Source: Streptomyces sp. Act143 (GTDB taxonomy: Bacteria; Actinomycetota; Actinomycetes; Streptomycetales; Streptomycetaceae). From it: a stretch of DNA of 64,000 nucleotides. The stretch covers positions 5,331,383 to 5,395,382 of the forward strand of contig NZ_QFRX01000001.1 in the NCBI RefSeq assembly GCF_003143935.1, read 5' to 3'. Shown here in pieces: positions 59,943-64,000 of the stretch; the stretch's first letter is position 1, and each line of letters opens with the position of its first letter. A program made the position numbers and the translations under genes. A model generated the notes under the pieces. The model did no database searches. It was not told where the DNA came from and was given only the letters and a program-made list of their open reading frames with translations.

Positions 59943-60000
59943 GATCAGTTTCTGATCACTCGCGATCCGTTCGTGATCCATTCATGATCCGTTCATGATC
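59943..60000. promoter_or_regulatory. Phased GATC/GTTCATGATCC repeats, PhoP-box-like
   Basis: GATC recurs at 59943, 59954, 59964, 59975, 59986 and 59997, i.e. every 10-11 bp. The last three units read GTTCGTGATCC, ATTCATGATCC, GTTCATGATCA, resembling 11-bp direct repeats of the Streptomyces PhoP type (GTTCA core). They end 23 bp before the secreted protein start. Confidence 0.55.
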
Positions 60001-60023
60001 AAGAACTCCATGGGGGGACGTTC

Positions 60024-60809
60024 ATGCGCGCAACCACGCGCCTTGCCCTGCTCGGTACCAGCGTCGCGCTGGTCGTCACCGCGGTCGGTGCCACCAGTGC
60101 CCAGGCGGATGACGGCGGCTCGGGGGACATCACCATCGACAAGGTCGTCGTCAACGGCGGCAAGCCGGTCGTGGTCGGCACCACCAACGTGGTGTCCGCC
60201 AAGGTGTCCGTGACCGCGACCGACGATTCCGGCATCGCCGAGACCACGTACATCAGTGCCTTCGGTCCGAGCCCGAACTACGCGCAGATCTGGTACGACG
60301 ACGGCGACATCACCTGCGTCAAGGTCAGCGCCACCACGTCGACCTGCTCGGGCACGCTCACCTTCGACCCGCAGGGCTCGACCGGCTTCGTCAACAACGC
60401 CGCGGCGGCCACCTGGGACCTCAGGACGCTCGTCTCCGCCAACGACCTCGACTACATCCACCGCGACGCGGCCACCACCTTCAAGGTGCAGCGCGCCTCG
60501 AAGCTGACGGTCAACGCCTCGCCCGAGCCGGTCCGCAAGGGCAAGACCATCACCGTCACCGGCAAGCTCTCCCGCGCCAACTGGGAGGACAACCAGTACC
60601 ACGGGTACGCCAACCAGCCGGTGAAGCTGCAGTTCCGCAAGAAGGGCTCCAGCACCTACACCACGGTGAAGACGATCAAGACCAACTCGACGGGCAACCT
60701 CAAGACCACCGTCACCGCCGCCACCGACGGCTACTTCCGCTACGCCTTCGCGGGCACCTCGACCACCCCGGCCGTCAACGCCGCGGGTGACTTCGTCGAC
60801 GTCCAGTAG
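60024..60809 (+). CDS. Secreted protein with Ig-like C-terminus
   Basis: 261 residues. A signal peptide (MRATTRLALLGTSVALVVTA, cleavage after SAQA about residue 28) is followed by a beta-rich part with two cysteines (ITCVK, STCSG) that can form a disulphide, and a C-terminal bacterial Ig-like domain (KLTVNASPEPVRKGKTITVTGKLSR). GGGGG precedes the ATG. Extracellular; function unknown. Confidence 0.8.
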   Translation: MRATTRLALLGTSVALVVTAVGATSAQADDGGSGDITIDKVVVNGGKPVVVGTTNVVSAKVSVTATDDSGIAETTYISAFGPSPNYAQIWYDDGDITCVKVSATTSTCSGTLTFDPQGSTGFVNNAAAATWDLRTLVSANDLDYIHRDAATTFKVQRASKLTVNASPEPVRKGKTITVTGKLSRANWEDNQYHGYANQPVKLQFRKKGSSTYTTVKTIKTNSTGNLKTTVTAATDGYFRYAFAGTSTTPAVNAAGDFVDVQ

Positions 60810-60847
60810 TCGTCACCACCAGGCAGGCGTCGCGCCACCTGATAGCC

Positions 60848-60887
60848 GTCGCGCGCCCTGGTGGCAACGACCACCAGGGCGCGCGAC
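60848..60887. terminator. Bidirectional terminator
   Basis: A perfect 17-bp stem (60848-60864 with 60871-60887) and 6-nt loop between the convergent secreted-protein and Yip1 genes. Confidence 0.85.
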
Positions 60888-60900
60888 GTCCGTACCCGTA

Positions 60901-61797
60901 TCAGAACGTGCCCAGCTTCACGATCGACAGCAGTGCGATCAGCTGGATCGCGGACGCGCCCAGCGCCTTCGGCCACGGCAGGTCGTGGGACTTGGAGACC
61001 ATGAGCGTGAGCAGTGCGCCGGCCGCCACCCAGGTCGCCCAGCCGAGGGCCTGGACGAAGGTCGCGTCGCCGCCGAAGAACATGGCGAAGACCAGGCGGG
61101 GCGCGTCCGTGAGGGACATGATCAGCATCGACAGGCCGACCGTGGGCTGCCAGGCGCCGTCGCCGCCGAGCTGGCGGGCCAGGGTGTGGGTGACCACGCC
61201 CAGGACGAAGGACGACAGGACCATCGCGACCGCGGTCGTCAGGACGATCGGGACCGCGTTCGAGAGGGTGGCGTTGATCGCCTCCTCGCGGGCGCCGTCG
61301 AAGCCGAAGACGGCCAGCAGGCCGTAGAGGAAGGTGACGACGAGGGCGGGGACCCACATCGTGTAGTCCCGCATCTGGAGGAAGGTCTGGTTGGGGGCCA
61401 GGACGATGCCCCGCAGCAGGTCCTTCCAGTGCAGGCGGGGGCCGACGGGGCCCGCCGGGGGCGTGGAGCCCGCGCGGTACGTGCCGCCCTGGTTGTACGG
61501 GTCCTCGCCGACCGTGAACGCCTGGGTGTGCCCGGGGTTGTTCGCCGCGTACGGGTCGTGGCCGGCGCCCTGCTGCGGGCCGTAGCCGCCGTCGCCGAAG
61601 TACTCCGGCTCGTCGTAGCCGCCGCCCTGGTGGCCACCGCCGTACCCCTGCTGTCCCGGGTACGGCTGGGGCTGCGGCGGCGCGGGGTAGCCGCCGTACG
61701 ACGGTCCCTGCGGGGCCTGCTGCCCGTACGGAGGTTGTTGCGGTCGCGTGTGAGGAGCGCCGTTGTCCCGGCCGCGTCCGATCCTGAATCCAGCCAC
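60901..61797 (-). CDS. Yip1 domain membrane protein
   Basis: 298 residues. A Pro/Gln/Gly/Tyr-rich N-terminal tail (~110 residues, PYGQQAPQGPSYGGYP and similar) is followed by five membrane helices (WVPALVVTFLYGLLAVFGF; VLTTAVAMVLSSFVLGVVTH and more), the Yip1 fold. GTG at 61797 has GAAGG just before it. Membrane; role unknown. Confidence 0.78.
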   Translation of the reverse strand: MAGFRIGRGRDNGAPHTRPQQPPYGQQAPQGPSYGGYPAPPQPQPYPGQQGYGGGHQGGGYDEPEYFGDGGYGPQQGAGHDPYAANNPGHTQAFTVGEDPYNQGGTYRAGSTPPAGPVGPRLHWKDLLRGIVLAPNQTFLQMRDYTMWVPALVVTFLYGLLAVFGFDGAREEAINATLSNAVPIVLTTAVAMVLSSFVLGVVTHTLARQLGGDGAWQPTVGLSMLIMSLTDAPRLVFAMFFGGDATFVQALGWATWVAAGALLTLMVSKSHDLPWPKALGASAIQLIALLSIVKLGTF

Positions 61798-62018
61798 GCC
61801 TTCGAACGTACCTGGTCCCGGGGAGCGGCGTGCCGGGCCCGGGGGTGCGGACCCGGCTTTGCGGCCGAGCTGTGACATCCCCTACGGGGAATCCCTGAAG
61901 GTCACGGGGGTTCGGAGGCGGGGCGGCGGCGGTCACGCGGGGCGGAGTCGTCGGTTGCGCTCAACGACCCTGGGGACGGGCAAAGTTCCGGGTGTCTGAC
62001 GGGCGGTCAGGCGTGGCG

Positions 62019-63395
62019 TCAGTCGAGGAAGCCGCCGCCGTACTCCGGCAGGTGGACGGCGCCCGTCGCGGTCGGGGTCGTGGTCGTGCCGCGCATGAGC
62101 AGGCCGTCGCCGTTCGCGCCCACCGTCAGGTCGGCCCTGCCGTCGCGGTCGAGGTCGCGCAGGCGGACCGCGGAGCCGAAGGAGACGTAGGAGTCGGCGG
62201 GGCCGAGGACCGACTGCGGGATCCAGGTGGAGCGGGTGCCGGTCAGGCCGCCGGAGCCGCCGCGGAAGACGGTGACGCCGCCCTGGTCCTCCTTGCCGTC
62301 GACGTCCTCCTGCGGGACGCCGACCGCGAGGTCTGCGTAGCCGTCGCCGTTGGTGTCGGCGGCCGAGACGGAGTAGCCGAAGTTGTCGTCGGCCTCGGGG
62401 CTGCCGGAGACGCCGGAGGAGGCCTGGTTGTACGTCATCGAGCCGCTCGGCCCCGAGGACGTGCCGCGCCAGACGCTGACGATGCCCTTGCCGTCGTTGT
62501 TCCAGGGCAGGCCGACGGCGATGTCGCCGTAGCCGTTCTTGTCGAAGTCGCCGATCGTGGCGGCGAACGGCTCGCTCGCGTACGTCTTCGAGGCGCCCGA
62601 GGTCAGGCCCGAGGAGGCGCCCTTGAGGTACCAGATGCGGTGGGCCGGCTTGTTGTCGACGAACTGGGTGCCGAGGACCACCAGGTCCGTCCTGCCGTCA
62701 CCGTTGATCTTCCCGGCGGCGAGGTCGTGCGAGTACCAGCCCGCGCCCTCCTTGTCGATCTTGGTGACGCTGCCCGTCGTACCGGACTTGGTGAACGGGC
62801 CCCGGTACAGCCATGCCTCGCTGCCGCCGATCACCGCGAGGTCGGGGGAGCCGTCGCCGTTGAAGTCGCCGGTCGCGAGCTCGCTGCCGAAGTGGGACTG
62901 GGAGCCGCTCGCGCCGGACCTGGGGGCGAGGTTGGTGCCGCCGGACAGGCCCGAGCGGGAGCCCCAGACGATGGTGACCGTGCCGCGGTACTCCGCGCTG
63001 CCCACGTGTTCCGTGCCGTTGCCGACGATCAGGTCCGCGTAGCCGTCCTTGTTCAGGTCGGCGCTGCTGAGCGACTCGCCGAAGTAGTCGTCCTCCTCGC
63101 CGGTGCCGGGGATGCCGGGGCTGTCCTGGTGGACGACCTGGGTGCGACCGGTGTCGAGGCCGCCGGCCGAGCCGTAGACGACGGTGACGGCGCCGCCGGT
63201 CCAGCCGTCGGGGCCGGAGATGCCGCTGGAGTAGTTGCTGTAGGCCAGGTCGCGGTAGCCGTCGCCGTTGAAGTCGTCGTAGTGCTTGGCGACGGTGGCG
63301 GCGGTCGCGGTCGCGGCCGAGAACGTGAGCAGACCGCCCGTCAGCGCGGCCGCCGTGGCCGTCGCGAGGGCGAGTCGCAGAGGACGCTGGTGCAT
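62019..63395 (-). CDS. Secreted FG-GAP repeat protein
   Basis: 458 residues. Signal peptide (MHQRPLRLALATATAAALTG, with Ala-rich core) and six or seven FG-GAP repeats with Ca-binding DxNxDG loops, for example DFNGDGYRDLAYS, DLNKDGYADLIVG, DFNGDGSPDLAVI, DTNGDGYADLAVG, DLDRDGRADLTVG. It should fold into a beta-propeller outside the cell. AGGAG 7 nt ahead of the ATG at 63395. Ligand unknown. Confidence 0.9.
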   Translation of the reverse strand: MHQRPLRLALATATAAALTGGLLTFSAATATAATVAKHYDDFNGDGYRDLAYSNYSSGISGPDGWTGGAVTVVYGSAGGLDTGRTQVVHQDSPGIPGTGEEDDYFGESLSSADLNKDGYADLIVGNGTEHVGSAEYRGTVTIVWGSRSGLSGGTNLAPRSGASGSQSHFGSELATGDFNGDGSPDLAVIGGSEAWLYRGPFTKSGTTGSVTKIDKEGAGWYSHDLAAGKINGDGRTDLVVLGTQFVDNKPAHRIWYLKGASSGLTSGASKTYASEPFAATIGDFDKNGYGDIAVGLPWNNDGKGIVSVWRGTSSGPSGSMTYNQASSGVSGSPEADDNFGYSVSAADTNGDGYADLAVGVPQEDVDGKEDQGGVTVFRGGSGGLTGTRSTWIPQSVLGPADSYVSFGSAVRLRDLDRDGRADLTVGANGDGLLMRGTTTTPTATGAVHLPEYGGGFLD

Positions 63396-63650
63396 GCGGA
63401 TTCTCCTGCGGCATGCGGGGACGCCTGGCGGGCGTCCGCAGTCGATGGGGGCGGACCGCACGTGGTCTCCGGGAGCTGTGCGCGGCTCACTTCGGGTACG
63501 CGGCGCGGTCGGCGATCAGGAGACCTCCGCCGACGGGCAAGGGTTGTACGTGAGTTCGGCACATCTTTGTGGCCGGGGGGACGGGGGGTGCGCGCCGCGC
63601 GGCACGTCGGCAACGGATGCAGCCGCTCGACGGGTGCGACGCGCCGCGCC

Positions 63651-64000
63651 TCACATCGGCAACGAGTGCAGCCGCGCCGGACCCGACGGCCATACGGCGC
63701 CCTCCGCCAGCGGCAGCCACATCGTGCGCAGCGGATGCGCCACGACCCCGCCGGGCTGCTCGACCCGCATCCCGTCCGCCGACTCGCGCCAGCCCAGGCG
63801 CCGGTACAGGGGAACCCGGTCCGGCAGACAGAACAGCAGCCCGAACTCCGCGCCGGTGCCCCGGGCATGGGCGGCGGCGGCCACGACCAGCCGCGCCAGC
63901 CCGCGGCCCCGCAGGTCCGGCGCGACGACCACGCCACCCAGCCCCGCCACCGGGAACGGCTCCCGGCCGGCCGCCACCGTGCCGTCGACCGGCCCGCCCG
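63651..64000 (-). CDS. GNAT family acetyltransferase (partial)
   Basis: The C-terminal ~115 residues of a gene that enters from the right edge. VAGLGGVVVAPDLRGRGLARLVV is the acetyl-CoA loop (R/Q-x-x-G-x-G/A), followed by LLFCLPDRVPLYRRLGWRES. An imperfect ~28-bp copy of its 3' end lies at 63599-63630, perhaps a remnant duplication. The true start is outside the window. Confidence 0.8.
   Translation of the reverse strand, partial: GGPVDGTVAAGREPFPVAGLGGVVVAPDLRGRGLARLVVAAAAHARGTGAEFGLLFCLPDRVPLYRRLGWRESADGMRVEQPGGVVAHPLRTMWLPLAEGAVWPSGPARLHSLPM

Noticed and set aside
63599..63630. Direct repeat with the end of the GNAT gene as an att site
   Set aside because: Imperfect and adjacent; more likely a small tandem duplication.

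Overview
The window looks like a piece of a Streptomyces chromosome. It is very GC-rich, many genes start with GTG, ATGA/GTGA/TGATG junctions are common, and the gene content (GAF-ANTAR regulators, DUF1330, DUF2637, DUF4097, a bL37-type mini-protein, a KdpF mini-gene) is typical of actinomycetes. No biosynthetic gene cluster, rRNA operon or CRISPR array is visible. Layout: 1-1969 holds three GAF/ANTAR genes on the minus strand. 2551-2624 holds a terminator and an exact 42-bp copy of the 3' half of the tRNA-Gly found at 58134-58207. 2893-11354 is a compact stress or detoxification locus: two short-chain dehydrogenases, a DUF1330 protein, three TetR repressors, an Fe-S (QueG-like) protein, a DHA2 exporter and an alpha/beta hydrolase. 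Seven promoters there carry twelve copies of one palindrome, AAACCGATCGGTTT or near variants. 11382-21783 is accessory: a truncated CocE hydrolase, a cluster with an ASCH protein and a class I aminoacyl-tRNA-synthetase-like protein, a TPR regulator, YdcF and WbqC genes with a group II intron inside the WbqC gene, an XRE-cupin/MFS pair and a decayed IS481 transposase. 21827-29128 looks like an integrated mobilizable element (relaxase, MobC, DUF2637 protein, HTH protein with iteron-like repeats, XRE, excisionase, tyrosine integrase) with no TraB/FtsK translocase in view. 29159-57882 is dominated by potassium and osmotic homeostasis: two APC/KimA-like permeases, a CPA1 Na+/H+ antiporter, two PH-like membrane proteins, a membrane sensor, a first KdpD, a kinase-less DUF4118 protein, then kdpFABC-kdpE-kdpD. 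It is followed by a frameshifted aminotransferase and a ribbon-helix-helix/DUF4097/DrrAB-type ABC unit. 58134-64000 is ordinary backbone: tRNA-Gly, dcd, a phosphoribosyltransferase, secreted proteins, a Yip1 protein and a partial GNAT gene. Two regulatory layers can be read directly from the DNA. The first is the TetR palindrome: paired about 24 bp apart at structural-gene promoters and single at the two paralogous repressor genes. The second is a set of four 8-bp half-sites (consensus near GCGTCAAG) at offsets 0, +11, +32 and +43 bp, found upstream of nearly every potassium-related transcription unit. That geometry fits an OmpR/PhoB-type regulator, most simply KdpE, and would tie K+ import, K+/H+ or Na+/H+ antiport and sensing into one regulon. 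Which protein binds each site is inference. The positions and spacing are read from the sequence.
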